64,000 nucleotides of DNA from Solirubrobacteraceae bacterium (GCA_017882455.1 JADGPL010000001.1:186001-250000); one strand, 5' to 3'; counted from the stretch's first letter, positions 37,355-46,419 are shown. Notes: a model not told the origin generated them from the sequence alone. Made by a program: numbers and translations.

Positions 37355-38103
37355 CAGCCCACGGACTTCATGAGGTCGAGCGCCTGCTCGGCCGTCACCG
37401 CATCGCCGTCGTGGACGATCTGCCCGTCAGCCAGCAGCAGCAACCGGTCGGCGAAGGAGGCGGCGTGCGCGTCATGGGTGACCATGACAACGGTCTGCCC
37501 GAAGTCGTCCACGGCGTGTCGCAACAGCTCGAGCACGTCGTTTGAGGATTTCGAGTCGAGGTTGCCGGAGGGCTCGTCGGCGAAGACCACCGACGGGCGC
37601 GAGACGAGCGCGCGCGCGACCGCCACGCGCTGCTGCTGGCCGCCGGACATCTCGGCCGGGCGATGCGTGAGGCGGTCGCGGATCCCGACCGTGTCGATGA
37701 GCCGTTCGAACCACTCCCGGTCGGGGTCGCGCCCGGCGATCGAGAGCGGCAGCAGGATGTTCTCCTCGGCGTTCAGGACCGGGAGCAGGTTGAAGGTCTG
37801 AAAGATGAAGCCGACGCGATCACGGCGAAGCTGGGTGAGCTCGCGGTCGCTGAGGTCGGTGAGCTGAACCCCGGCGATGCTCACGGTCCCGGAGGTCGGG
37901 CGATCGAGGCCGGCGAGGATGTGCATCAGTGTGGACTTGCCCGAGCCCGAAGGGCCCATGATCGCCGTGAAGCGCCCGGCCGGGAAATCGACGGTGACCC
38001 CCGCGAGCGCATCCACGGCAGCTTCGCCCTCGCCGTAGCGGCGACAAAGGTCGTGGGCCTCGACGATCTTCCCAGATGGAGCTTCGGCTTCCGGCAGGGC
38101 CAT
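37354..38103 (-). CDS. ABC transporter ATP-binding protein (MacB/LolD type)
   Basis: 249 aa. Walker A is [23 protein letters not shown], the signature motif LSGGQ-like [16 protein letters not shown], Walker [14 protein letters not shown] and the H-loop VMVTHD. The ATG at 38103 is preferred to a TTG at 38109 because TAGACT ends nine bases before it. The LolD/MacB-type DEPSGNLDS pattern fits the FtsX-like permease downstream. Its promoter is divergent from that of thyX. Confidence 0.94.
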   Translation of the reverse strand: MALPEAEAPSGKIVEAHDLCRRYGEGEAAVDALAGVTVDFPAGRFTAIMGPSGSGKSTLMHILAGLDRPTSGTVSIAGVQLTDLSDRELTQLRRDRVGFIFQTFNLLPVLNAEENILLPLSIAGRDPDREWFERLIDTVGIRDRLTHRPAEMSGGQQQRVAVARALVSRPSVVFADEPSGNLDSKSSNDVLELLRHAVDDFGQTVVMVTHDAHAASFADRLLLLADGQIVHDGDAVTAEQALDLMKSVG

Positions 38104-38112
38104 CTGCAAGCC

Positions 38113-38146
38113 AGTCTAGGGGGACGCCCGGAGCGGTAGGTAGGAT
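38113..38146. promoter_or_regulatory. divergent -10-like boxes of the ABC exporter and thyX
   Basis: Minus-strand TAGACT (38113-38118) ends nine bases before the ABC ATG, and plus-strand TAGGAT (38141-38146) ends ten bases before the thyX ATG. Neither gene has a Shine-Dalgarno sequence, so both messages should be leaderless. Confidence 0.5.
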
Positions 38147-38156
38147 CGTCCGCCCG

Positions 38157-38945
38157 ATGCATGAGACGAGCCCAGGAGTGTTCCTTCTCGCCCGCCCTTC
38201 GATCGACCTCGAGGGGATGCGCGCCTACCTCGCGGACGTGGGCGGCGAGTCGTGGCTGGAGCGCCGCCTCGGGGAGGCGCAGGGGCAGCCCAACGGCGGC
38301 GAGCTGATAGTGGAGTTCGGCGGACGCGCCTGCTACCGCAGCTGGGAGCCGGGGCTCAACCCGAACGTCACGCGCGTGCGCACCGATCAGCGCGAGTACT
38401 TCGCCAACATCCTGCGCTCGGCGCACGGGAGCGTGCTCGAGCACGCCAACTACTCTTTCATCTTTCGGAACGTTTCGCGTGTTTTCACCCACGAGATCAT
38501 CAGGCATCGGGCCGGCTCGGCCTTCAGCCAGGAGAGCCTGCGCTACGTGCGCCTGACAGACATCGGCTTTCGCGTTCCGCCCGCCCTGGAGCCGGTGCGC
38601 CAGCAGGTGCTCACGATCGTGGAGCAGCTCGAGGAGTTCCAGCAGAGCGCGGCCAAGGAGCTGGGCATCGACGAGGAGGGAGTGCCCTTCCACGTCAAGA
38701 AGGAGGTCACCTCGGCGCTGCGCCGGCTGGCGCCGATCGGGCTGAGCACGGACATCCTGTGGACGGCCAACGCGCGAACGCTCAGGCACGTGATCGAGAT
38801 GCGCACGGCGGAGGGCGCCGAGGAGGAGCTGCGCATGGTGTTCGACAAGATCGCCAGGATCATGCAGGCCGAGGCGCCGGGCCTCTTCCAGGACTTCGCC
38901 CGCCAGGACGACGGCTCCTGGGTGCCCGAGCACCACAAGGTCTGA
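38157..38945 (+). CDS. thyX: FAD-dependent thymidylate synthase ThyX
   Basis: 262 aa from the ATG at 38157; a longer frame from 38076 would overlap the divergent ABC gene and its promoter. The ThyX motif is at 116-130: RHRAGSAFSQESLRY. Nearby EHANYSFIFRNVSRVFTHEI and the C-terminal NARTLRHVIEMRTAEGAEEELR also match. It makes dTMP from dUMP with methylene-tetrahydrofolate and reduced FAD. No thyA is present in this window. Confidence 0.95.
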   Translation: MHETSPGVFLLARPSIDLEGMRAYLADVGGESWLERRLGEAQGQPNGGELIVEFGGRACYRSWEPGLNPNVTRVRTDQREYFANILRSAHGSVLEHANYSFIFRNVSRVFTHEIIRHRAGSAFSQESLRYVRLTDIGFRVPPALEPVRQQVLTIVEQLEEFQQSAAKELGIDEEGVPFHVKKEVTSALRRLAPIGLSTDILWTANARTLRHVIEMRTAEGAEEELRMVFDKIARIMQAEAPGLFQDFARQDDGSWVPEHHKV

Positions 38946-39005
38946 CGGCAGCGAGATCGCCCGCGGGGCGCCCCGGGCAGGGACGCCTCTCACGAGCGGT
39001 TGCGA

Positions 39006-40319
39006 TCAGTGCGCGGGGCCGCGCCGGGAGAAGCGCGGGAAGCCGGGCCCGTGCCCTGGACCTCCGGGGCCGTCATGCCCGTGGCCGGGCGCGCCCGAGC
39101 CCAAGGGGTTCCACGGCAGCAGGTAGGCGCGATAGGTGTTCACCCCTGCCGGGAGGCTGGCGTTGAACAGCAGCTGACCGGACGGGCTGAACTCGGAGAA
39201 GTAGGGCAGCGCACCCCAGCCGACGAACAGGTTGCCGTCGGCGGTCGTCTGAGCGTTGCCCTGCGATGGCGCCGAGAGCCCCTCCGGCTGCGCGTCCGAG
39301 GCCACCAGCGTGGCCGTGTGCGTCCACGGGTTCAACCTCACGGTGACGGCGCGGCTGTAAGGGAGCTCTGAGGTGCCGGCGGCGTCGTTGTCGAAGAACG
39401 TGTACACGCCGTCGCCCAGCGCCTCGGGGTCGTGCTGCCAGGCGAAGATCTCATTCGCGCTGTCGAGCACCTGCCCCGGGGCGACCTGCAGCCTGAAGCT
39501 CGAGTCCTTGCCGCCGAGCTGCCAGACGATGCTGCCGTTGAAGCGATTGACCTTGTAGGTGGTCCAGGTATCGCGGCCGTCGATCAACAGGTTGCCGTCG
39601 GTGTCGAGATGCACGGCGTTTATGTGGAACCAGTCCCACGGCGTGCTCGGCGAGGCGGGCAGCGGCTGCTCGCTCTGGCTGAAGGGCACGTGATCCTGGC
39701 TGTTCCACTGGAACAGCACCTTGCCCGTGGGTATGTCGATCTCCTGCACGACGCCGTCGATCACTGTCTGGTTCGCCGCACCGCCGATCGATGTCAGGTT
39801 GGCGGTCGCGGTCGTGTAGGAGAGGATCAGCGCCGTGTTCTGAGGCGTGATCAGGAACTCGTGCCCGTCGGCGCTGAGCCCGTTGCCGGCTTTGACGGTG
39901 GCGATCTGCTGGTAGTGGTCGTCGTAGATGTAGTCGGTGCCCGAGGCGGGGCCGCCGAGCCCCGTCCCCTGCCACCAGGTGAGCACCGGCTGCCCGTGGT
40001 AGGTCTGGGTGCGGAAGTCCGACGCCTCCTGGCCCGCGGGAACCGGCTGGAACCAGACGACGTTGCCGTGGGTGTCGAGGATCTCCGGGCCGTTGGCGTA
40101 GGTGGGCGTGCCTCCGAACGGCGAGATGAAGATGTCGCCGCGACCGAGATCGCCCTGCGAGGTGAGGATCGATACGGGCGGCGGCGGGGGACTCGCCTCG
40201 GCCGGTGGGAGCAGCGCGGTGGCCACCACGCCGATGAACGCGCTCGGTACTCCGATCGCGATCAGCGTGAGCGTCCGCCTGAGCGAGGCGATTCGGGTTT
40301 GAAGGGAACTGCGGGACAT
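39006..40319 (-). CDS. secreted arylsulfotransferase (ASST)-like beta-propeller protein
   Basis: 437 aa with a signal peptide (TLTLIAIGVPSAFIGVVATALLPPAEA). The ASST family pattern is visible: GTPTYANGPEILDTHGNVVWF, YHGQPVLTWWQG, DGHEFLITPQNTALI, VQEIDIPTGKVLFQWNSQDHV, DWFHINAVHLDTDGNLLIDGRDTWT and GNAQTTADGNLFVGWG. The last 35 residues are rich in Gly, His and Pro. AGGAGG lies eight bases before the ATG. Proteins of this family move sulfuryl groups between phenols, but many actinobacterial members are uncharacterised, so the reaction is not assured. A palindrome upstream (40390-40405) is a likely operator. Confidence 0.8.
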   Translation of the reverse strand: MSRSSLQTRIASLRRTLTLIAIGVPSAFIGVVATALLPPAEASPPPPPVSILTSQGDLGRGDIFISPFGGTPTYANGPEILDTHGNVVWFQPVPAGQEASDFRTQTYHGQPVLTWWQGTGLGGPASGTDYIYDDHYQQIATVKAGNGLSADGHEFLITPQNTALILSYTTATANLTSIGGAANQTVIDGVVQEIDIPTGKVLFQWNSQDHVPFSQSEQPLPASPSTPWDWFHINAVHLDTDGNLLIDGRDTWTTYKVNRFNGSIVWQLGGKDSSFRLQVAPGQVLDSANEIFAWQHDPEALGDGVYTFFDNDAAGTSELPYSRAVTVRLNPWTHTATLVASDAQPEGLSAPSQGNAQTTADGNLFVGWGALPYFSEFSPSGQLLFNASLPAGVNTYRAYLLPWNPLGSGAPGHGHDGPGGPGHGPGFPRFSRRGPAH

Positions 40320-40389
40320 GTCGATTGCCTCCTGGTTTGGGGGGGAGACAAGACAAATAGCATAATGTCGATCTAATTTATGAGGAAAT

Positions 40390-40405
40390 GTGAACAGGCG
40401 TTCAC
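40390..40405. promoter_or_regulatory. palindrome GTGAAC-N4-GTTCAC before the arylsulfotransferase-like gene
   Basis: Perfect 6-4-6 inverted repeat 71 bases before the ATG at 40319, in an unusually AT-rich intergenic stretch. This is the shape of TetR- or GntR-family operators. The partner regulator is not identifiable. Confidence 0.5.
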
Positions 40406-40448
40406 TTCTTGCTCGAGAGGACGCTCGACTCGTCGGGGTCCCGCGCGC

Positions 40449-41240
40449 TCAGGCGTCCATCGTGCGCGTGCGCCAGGCACCGAGCGCGAGGAACACGAGC
40501 AGCCAGACCGCGAGGACGATCACCCCGGTGGCACCGGACATCGTGACGGTCGAGCCGCGCCCGCCTCGGTCCCCCAGGTTGACCGGGCTGAAATGTGAGA
40601 CGGCCTGTGCGAGCACCAGCTTGCGCGAGCTCCCCAGCGAGCTGATGTTGGCGAGGATCGGGCTCGCGACCAGATCCCAGCCGATCAGCACGGTGAGGGC
40701 CGCCGGGCGCGAGGCCGTCAGCGAGGCGAATCCCACTGCCACCGCACAGATCACACCGGTCGAGAGCAGCGAGAAGCCGAGGCCGTTGGCAAGCAGCGTC
40801 CCGCTCGGGGTCGGCGCGGCGGAGGCGAGCACGTAGGTGCCGAGGATGACGAGCACGTAGCCGACGCCGATGACCAGCCAGCACAGCCCGACCGCGGCCG
40901 GGACACGCGAAGCGAACAGGGCGACGCGCGAGCGTCCGGTGACCACGAGGTCGCGGAACACGCCCGCGGAGACGTCGCCTGCGCCCGCGTCGGTCCCGAT
41001 CATGATCGCGGCCAGTGGGCCGAAGAACATGGCCAACAGCCGCACCGCATCCGTATACCCGCTCAAGCCGCCCGCGGGAGGATGTTCGATCGCGTTCGAG
41101 GAGTGCTGGGCGGCGCGAACGATGAAGAAGATCAACACCGGCGCGAGCGCCAGCACGAGCGCCCAGATCAGCGTTCCTCGCTTCTTGCGCAACTTCAGGA
41201 AGTCGGCTCCCATCATCTGGGCGGCAATGGTGGCGTTCAT
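40449..41240 (-). CDS. ABC-2 type transporter permease
   Basis: 263 aa, six hydrophobic segments (LIWALVLALAPVLIFFIV, AVRLLAMFFGPLAAIMIG, AVGLCWLVIGVGYVLVILGTYVLAS, FSLLSTGVICAVAVGFAS, ALTVLIGWDLVASPIL and TGVIVLAVWLLVFLALGAW). The cytoplasmic segment DVSAGVFRDLVVTGRSRVALFASRV is typical of ABC-2 exporter permeases. The ATG overlaps the ATPase stop (ATGA). The exported substrate, possibly an antimicrobial or a lipid, is unknown. Confidence 0.88.
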   Translation of the reverse strand: MNATIAAQMMGADFLKLRKKRGTLIWALVLALAPVLIFFIVRAAQHSSNAIEHPPAGGLSGYTDAVRLLAMFFGPLAAIMIGTDAGAGDVSAGVFRDLVVTGRSRVALFASRVPAAVGLCWLVIGVGYVLVILGTYVLASAAPTPSGTLLANGLGFSLLSTGVICAVAVGFASLTASRPAALTVLIGWDLVASPILANISSLGSSRKLVLAQAVSHFSPVNLGDRGGRGSTVTMSGATGVIVLAVWLLVFLALGAWRTRTMDA

Positions 41241-42235
41241 GCCGAGACCTCCCTGGGCTCGACGTGGGCATCGAGTCTCGAGGTGATCTCCAGGAAGCGC
41301 GCCTCGAGGCTGTGGCGCACGGGCTCAAGGCGCATAACGCCAATGCCAGCGCCCACGAGCACGGCATTCAGCTGCGCGGCGGTCTGTGGCCCACCAGCGA
41401 GGATCACGCGCAGGCCCTCGTCAGAGGGACGCGCCTCCAGCACGAGCTCGCTCCCCTTGAGCGTCTCCAGTGCCCGCTCGGCGTCATCGACGCCCAGGAT
41501 CAGCTCGTGCCGCACTGTGCCGCCAGCGGCCAGGTCGGCCATGGCGCCCTGGGTGACGACCTTGCCGCGGTCGACGATCGCGGCCGCGTCACATGTCTTT
41601 TCGACCTCGTCGAGCAGGTGCGAGGAGATGAACACGGTGCGACCCTCCTGCTCGACCATCGCGCGAACCATTTCGCGAAACTCCTGAATGCCGCCGGGAT
41701 CGAGCCCGTTGGTCGGCTCGTCGAGGATCAGCAGCAGCGGATCGGCGAGCAGGCAGCGGGCGACGCCGAGGCGCTGGCGCATGCCCATGGAGTACTTCTT
41801 GACCTTCTCGGAGGCGCGATCGGAGAGGCCCACGCGCGCGAGCGCCGGGTCGATCCGCTCGCGCGTCTCGGGGCCGCGCGCGGCTGCGACGATGCGCAGG
41901 TTCTCACGGCCGCTCAGATGCATGTGAAAGCGCGGTTCCTCGACGATCGCGCCGACACGCTGCAGCGCCTGGCCTCGCTCCAGCGGAACAGGGTGCCCGA
42001 GCACGTGCATGGTGCCAGCGCTCGCGTGCGTCAGTCCGAGCAGCGTGCGGATCATGGTGGTCTTGCCCGCGCCGTTGGGGCCGAGAAAGCCGAATGCGCA
42101 CCCCCGCGGAACCCGCAGGTCGACGCCGTCGATCGCTGCTCGCTCACCGAAGCGCTTGGTCAGGCCTCTGGTCTCGATCGCCAGATCGCCGGAATCGCCG
42201 GAATCGCCGGCGGCCCGCTGGACTGTGGATGACAT
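41237..42235 (-). CDS. ABC transporter ATP-binding protein (multidrug/bacteriocin exporter type)
   Basis: 332 aa from the ATG at 42235, chosen because CAGGAG precedes it; the open frame upstream to 42307 crosses the operator region. Walker A is GPNGAGKTTMIRTLLGLT, signature YSMGMRQRLGVARCLL, Walker B LLILDEPTNGLDPGG, H-loop FISSHLLDEVEKTCD. The C-terminal 90 residues form the extra domain of drug-export ATPases. A small repeat of three GGAATCGCC-like units encodes GDSGDSGD near the N-terminus. Next to the PspC-kinase/LuxR operon and sharing its palindrome, it is a likely target of that system. Confidence 0.93.
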   Translation of the reverse strand: MSSTVQRAAGDSGDSGDLAIETRGLTKRFGERAAIDGVDLRVPRGCAFGFLGPNGAGKTTMIRTLLGLTHASAGTMHVLGHPVPLERGQALQRVGAIVEEPRFHMHLSGRENLRIVAAARGPETRERIDPALARVGLSDRASEKVKKYSMGMRQRLGVARCLLADPLLLILDEPTNGLDPGGIQEFREMVRAMVEQEGRTVFISSHLLDEVEKTCDAAAIVDRGKVVTQGAMADLAAGGTVRHELILGVDDAERALETLKGSELVLEARPSDEGLRVILAGGPQTAAQLNAVLVGAGIGVMRLEPVRHSLEARFLEITSRLDAHVEPREVSA

Positions 42236-42306
42236 CGAACTCCTGTCCGCTCGAAACGACAATGGAAACTCAGGCCAACTGTGACGCGGGCGCTCACTGC
42301 GCGCCA

Positions 42307-42322
42307 TAGGGAATCACCCCTA
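42307..42322. promoter_or_regulatory. palindromic operator TAGGGAATCACCCCTA before the ABC operon
   Basis: Five-base arms TAGGG and CCCTA around a six-base spacer. It matches the site at 44349-44364 in 13 of 16 positions. On the minus strand it is followed directly by CTATGG, a possible -10. The LuxR-type regulator encoded next door is the probable ligand. Confidence 0.55.
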
Positions 42323-42327
42323 ATGCC

Positions 42328-42343
42328 CCTCTGGGCCGAGAGG
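42328..42343 (-). terminator. hairpin after the LuxR-type regulator
   Basis: CCTCT-gggccg-AGAGG lies downstream of the regulator's stop codon and upstream of the ABC operon. The stem is short and has no U-tract, so this is a weak call. The AT-rich GATATATC palindrome at about 42364 in the same gap is otherwise unexplained. Confidence 0.3.
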
Positions 42344-42419
42344 CCACTATTACTACGTCACACGATATATCATTGTGCGAGCTATCGGCCGGCGCCTGCG
42401 GTCCTGCCGGGCGCCGGGT

Positions 42420-43094
42420 CTAGGTCCCGTCGAAGCTCACCAGACGCCTCTGCACGGCCCAGCGGCTCAGCTCGTGACGGCTCGAGAGCTGGAGCTTGCG
42501 CAGCACGGCCGAGACGTGAGCCTCGACCGTCTTGGTCGAGATCCCCAGCCGCAGTGCGATCTCCTTGTACATGTAGCCACGGGCGATGTGGCGCAGGACC
42601 TCACGCTCACGGGGGGTGAGCTGGTCGAGCTCCCGATCGGCCTGCGGCGAAGGCGCTTCGTCGTGCGAGCGATCGGCAGCGAAGGCATCGAGCACGAAGC
42701 CGGCCAGACGTGGCGAGAACACCGCATCGCCGCCGGCCACGCGACGCACCGCTTCGGCGAGCTCGCTGGCCGAGATCGTCTTGGTCACATATCCGCGCGC
42801 TCCGGCCCGGATCACCGCGATCACGTCCTCGGCGGCATCTGAGACGGAAAGCGCCAGGAAGCGAACGCTCGGCTGCTCGGCGCCGATCCGCGAGATCACC
42901 TCGACGCCACCGCCTTCGGGCATATGGACGTCGAGCAGCACCACGTCGGGTCGCTGCTCGACGATCACGGCCACGGCCTCGCTGACGCTGCCGGCGTCGC
43001 CGACGACCGCCAGCTCGTCGCCGAGCTCGGCGCGAACGCCGGAGCGAAACAGGTGGTGATCGTCCACGATCACGACGCGCGGCTGGGAGCTCAC
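42420..43094 (-). CDS. LuxR/NarL-family response regulator
   Basis: 224 aa. Receiver: VVIVDDHHLFRSGVRAEL, phosphoacceptor D in DVVLLDVHMPEGGGVEV, and GARGYVTKTISASELAEAVRRV. The C-terminal LuxR helix-turn-helix is QLTPREREVLRHIARGYMYKEIALRLGISTKTVEAHVSAVLRKL. The GTG overlaps the kinase stop (GTGA). Together with the PspC kinase it resembles envelope-stress systems such as LiaSR, VraSR and EsrSR. Confidence 0.94.
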   Translation of the reverse strand: MSSQPRVVIVDDHHLFRSGVRAELGDELAVVGDAGSVSEAVAVIVEQRPDVVLLDVHMPEGGGVEVISRIGAEQPSVRFLALSVSDAAEDVIAVIRAGARGYVTKTISASELAEAVRRVAGGDAVFSPRLAGFVLDAFAADRSHDEAPSPQADRELDQLTPREREVLRHIARGYMYKEIALRLGISTKTVEAHVSAVLRKLQLSSRHELSRWAVQRRLVSFDGT

Positions 43095-44314
43095 GCGGCC
43101 GAGCTCCGCTCCATCACGAGCTCCACCTCGGTGCCCTCGCCGGGCGTGCTGTGAACGGAGGCGCGACCATGGTGGCGCTCCATGCGGGCGATGATCGAAT
43201 CCCGCACGCCGCGGCGGTCGGTGGGGATCGCGCCCGGATCAAAGCCCACACCGCGATCGCGGACGAAGACCTCGACGCGCTCGGGCTCCACCTCGGCATA
43301 GAGGTCGACGTGAGCGCTGCTCGCGAACTTCGCCGCGTTGGTCATCGCCTCGCGTGCCGCCTGCACCATCGCCTCGAGGCCGTCGTCGAGAGGTCCGTCG
43401 CCCACGGTGACGACCTCGATCGGGACCCTGTGCAGCTCCTCGACCTCGGCCGCGGCGCGCTCGAGCGCAGTGGCCACGCTGTCGTGATCGATGCGCGCGG
43501 GGCGCTCGAGCAGCCAGTGGCGAAGCTCGCGCTCCTGCCGACGCGCCAAGCCCGCCACCTCGCGCGGATCGCCGGCGCGCTTCTGGATGAGCGCGAGGGT
43601 CTGCAGGACCGAGTCGTGCAGGTGTGCCGCCACCTCGGCGCGCTCCTGCTCGCGGATACGCGCGGCGCGCTCGGAGGCCAGGCTGCGACCCAGGCGCACC
43701 ACCCACGGCCCGACCAGCAGGCTCAGCATCGTGGCGATGATCGCGACCGCGCCGATCGCCTTGCCGAGGCTGTGCAGCACGCCCACGGTGTGCAGCAGCG
43801 AGGCCGAGGCGAAGGCGACGAGCAGGGCGCCCAGGACCAGGCGCGGCACGTCGATTCGCCCCGAACGGCGCGCGAACTCGCGCAGGGAGACGCGTCGCGG
43901 GCGAGACGCGGATGGCGAGACGGTCGGTCGCCAGACCAGCGCCATCCCGCAAACACCAAGCACGAGCGGCCACACCACGGCGTAGCCGATTGGCAGCCCG
44001 GATAGGCGCAGGCCCACGAGCACGCCGACCACGCCGAGCACCATCAAGACCGCCTCGCGCCAGGCGCCGGGACGCCGCGGCAGAGCCTCGCTCTCCGGCG
44101 CGATCGGGATCAGCGCCCAGGCGAGCGAGTAGACGGCCACGCCGATCCCACCGACGGCGACGATCATCGCCATCAGCAGACGCACGACGATCACCTCGAC
44201 CTGGAAGTGATCGGCCATGCCCGCACACACGCCTCCGATCAGTCCGCGCTCGGGGCGGCGGCGCAGAGGCGCAGGACTTCGGGGCTGCTCCAGCGGTGCC
44301 TCGGCAGAGGCCAT
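43091..44314 (-). CDS. PspC-domain sensor histidine kinase (HisKA_3 type)
   Basis: 407 aa. The N-terminal PspC domain is RPERGLIGGVCAGMADHFQVEVIVVRLLMAMIVAVGGIGVAVYSLAWALIP. Several more membrane helices follow. The HisKA_3 phosphoacceptor is H in EVAAHLHDSVLQTLALIQK, and the ATPase boxes are AREAMTNAAKFASSAHVDL and FVRDRGVGFDP. PspC-fused kinases sense membrane or envelope stress. A palindrome about 35 bases before the ATG (44349-44364) suggests autoregulation by the paired regulator. Confidence 0.93.
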   Translation of the reverse strand: MASAEAPLEQPRSPAPLRRRPERGLIGGVCAGMADHFQVEVIVVRLLMAMIVAVGGIGVAVYSLAWALIPIAPESEALPRRPGAWREAVLMVLGVVGVLVGLRLSGLPIGYAVVWPLVLGVCGMALVWRPTVSPSASRPRRVSLREFARRSGRIDVPRLVLGALLVAFASASLLHTVGVLHSLGKAIGAVAIIATMLSLLVGPWVVRLGRSLASERAARIREQERAEVAAHLHDSVLQTLALIQKRAGDPREVAGLARRQERELRHWLLERPARIDHDSVATALERAAAEVEELHRVPIEVVTVGDGPLDDGLEAMVQAAREAMTNAAKFASSAHVDLYAEVEPERVEVFVRDRGVGFDPGAIPTDRRGVRDSIIARMERHHGRASVHSTPGEGTEVELVMERSSAA

Positions 44315-44348
44315 CGCTCAATCATCGCAGCGGCACGTTCGTCGAACA

Positions 44349-44364
44349 TAAGGGATCTCCCCTA
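44349..44364. promoter_or_regulatory. palindromic operator TAAGGGATCTCCCCTA before the PspC kinase operon
   Basis: Second copy of the site at 42307-42322 (13 of 16 bases the same). On the minus strand it runs directly into TTATGT, a possible -10. Presence before both the two-component and the ABC operon makes a small regulon likely. Confidence 0.55.
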
Positions 44365-44398
44365 CACGGGGCCGGCTCGCCGGTGCCCACGCCCGCCC

Positions 44399-46393
44399 TC
44401 ACTCCTCCTCGGCGCGAAGCTCCTTGACCTGGTCCTCGAGCTGCTGCATGACGGCGGGGTCGCGCAAGGTCGTGACGTCCCCGAGAGCACGCCCCTCGGC
44501 GATGTCCCTCAGCAGCCGGCGCATGATCTTGCCGGAGCGTGTCTTGGGCAGATCCCCGGTCCAGATGATCCGCTTGGGCCTCGCGAACTTGCCGATGCGA
44601 CCGGAGACCGTCTCGCGGATCCCCTCGACTGTTCCATCGTCGCCCTGGATGTCGCCCTGAAGGGTCACGAAGGCCACGATCGCCTGTCCGGTGTCCTCGT
44701 CGTGCTGGCCGATCACGGCTGCCTCGGCGACCTCGGCGTGAGCCACGATCGCGGACTCGACCTCGGCCGTGGAGAGTCGGTGCCCGGAGACGTTGACCAC
44801 GTCGTCGATCCGTCCGATCACCCAGATGTAGCCGTCGCGGTCACGCCGCGCGGCATCGCCGACCAAGTAGATGTCACGGCCGAAGCGCTTGAAGTAGGTC
44901 TCGATGAAGCGCTCCTCCTCCTTGTAGAGGGTGCGCAGCATCGACGGCCACGGATGCGTGAGCACGAGCAGGCCCTGCCCCTCCTCCACCGGCTCGCCGG
45001 TGGACTCGTCGAGGACCTCTGCGAAGACGCCCGGGAAGGGCTGCGTGGCCGAGCCGGGCTTGGTCGCGGTGATCCCCGGCAGGGGCGTGATCATGATCGC
45101 GCCGGTCTCGGTCTGCCACCAGGTATCCACGATCGGACACCGTTCCCCGCCGATCACCTTGTGGTACCAGAGCCACGCCTTGGGGTTGATCGGCTCGCCG
45201 ACCGACCCGAGCAGGCGCAGGCTCTGCAGGTCGTGCTTGCCTGGCCACTCGGCCCCCCACTTGATGCAGGCGCGGATCGCGGTGGGGGCGCAGTAGAGGA
45301 TCGTGACGCCGTAGCGCTCGACGATCTCCCACCAGATGCCCTTGTTGGGGTAGTCGGGCGCGCCCTCCCACATCACCGAGGTCGCCCCGTTGCACAGGGG
45401 CCCATAGACGATGTAGGAGTGCCCGGTGACCCAGCCCACGTCGGCGGCGCACCAGTAGACGTCGGACTCCGCCTTGAGGTCGAAGACGTAGCGATGCGTG
45501 GCCGAGACGCCCGTCAGGTAGCCGCCGGTGGTGTGGAGGATCCCCTTGGGCTTGGCCGTGGAGCCGGAGGTGTAGAGGATGTAGAGCGGATGCTCGGCAT
45601 CGAGCGGCTCGGCGGGGCAGGCGGGGTCGGCGGCGGCGAGGATGTCCTCGTAGTAGACGTCGCGGCCCTCGCGCATCTGGCAGGGAATGCCCTTGCTCTT
45701 GACGACCACGATCTTCTCGAGCGAGGCCAGGTCGCCCATCGCCTCGTCCACGCGATCCTTGACGGGCGCCGTCTTGCCCTTGCGCGCGGCACCGTCGACG
45801 GTGATCAGCACCTTGGCCTGCGAGAACTCCATGCGCTCGCGCACGGCCTCCGCGGAGAAGCCGCCGAAGACCACGTTGTGCGGCGCGCCGATGCGCGCGC
45901 AGGCGAGCATTGCCACGACGACCTCGGGAATCATCGGGAGGTAGATGCCCACTACGTCCCCCTTCTGCACCCCGAGATCCTTCAGGGCGCTGGCGAAGCG
46001 TTCGACCTCGGCGAGCAGCTCGGCGTAGGCGATGTCCCGCTCCTGCCCGTCCTCGCCGCGCCAGTGCAAGGCCACCCGATCCCCCAAGCCGGCGATGACA
46101 TGACGATCGAGGCAGTTGTAGGAGACGTTGAGCGAGCCGCCCACGAACCACTTGTAGAAGGGAGGGTCGTCGTCGTCCAGCACGCGGTTCCACTTCTGGA
46201 ACCAGTCGAGCTCCTCTGCCTGTGCGACCCACCACGCCTGCGGGTCCGAGGCCGCCTGCTCGTAGACCGCGGGGTCTTTCAGCAGTGCCTGCTCGCGAAA
46301 GCCCGCAGGGGGCTCGAACGTCTCGACGTCGAGCAGCTCGGCAAGCTCGGCGTCGAGCTCGGCGCCGCTGACAGCATCTGCCTCAGTGCTCAT
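44399..46393 (-). CDS. acs: acetyl-CoA synthetase
   Basis: 664 aa, standard length. Signature segments: the P-loop-like YTSGSTAKPKGILHTTGGYL, VTGHSYIVYGPLCNGATSVMWEG, DTWWQTETGAIMITPLPG, the adenylate motif YLVGDAARRDRDGYIWVIGRIDDVVNVSGHRLSTAEVESA, and the C-terminal PKTRSGKIMRRLLR whose lysine is the usual acetylation site. It activates acetate with ATP and CoA. GGAG lies about ten bases before the ATG. It follows a SatP-type acetate permease, so the pair forms an acetate uptake and activation unit. Confidence 0.97.
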   Translation of the reverse strand: MSTEADAVSGAELDAELAELLDVETFEPPAGFREQALLKDPAVYEQAASDPQAWWVAQAEELDWFQKWNRVLDDDDPPFYKWFVGGSLNVSYNCLDRHVIAGLGDRVALHWRGEDGQERDIAYAELLAEVERFASALKDLGVQKGDVVGIYLPMIPEVVVAMLACARIGAPHNVVFGGFSAEAVRERMEFSQAKVLITVDGAARKGKTAPVKDRVDEAMGDLASLEKIVVVKSKGIPCQMREGRDVYYEDILAAADPACPAEPLDAEHPLYILYTSGSTAKPKGILHTTGGYLTGVSATHRYVFDLKAESDVYWCAADVGWVTGHSYIVYGPLCNGATSVMWEGAPDYPNKGIWWEIVERYGVTILYCAPTAIRACIKWGAEWPGKHDLQSLRLLGSVGEPINPKAWLWYHKVIGGERCPIVDTWWQTETGAIMITPLPGITATKPGSATQPFPGVFAEVLDESTGEPVEEGQGLLVLTHPWPSMLRTLYKEEERFIETYFKRFGRDIYLVGDAARRDRDGYIWVIGRIDDVVNVSGHRLSTAEVESAIVAHAEVAEAAVIGQHDEDTGQAIVAFVTLQGDIQGDDGTVEGIRETVSGRIGKFARPKRIIWTGDLPKTRSGKIMRRLLRDIAEGRALGDVTTLRDPAVMQQLEDQVKELRAEEE

Positions 46394-46419
46394 CGCTCAC
46401 GCTCCTCGCTATCGAAGAT

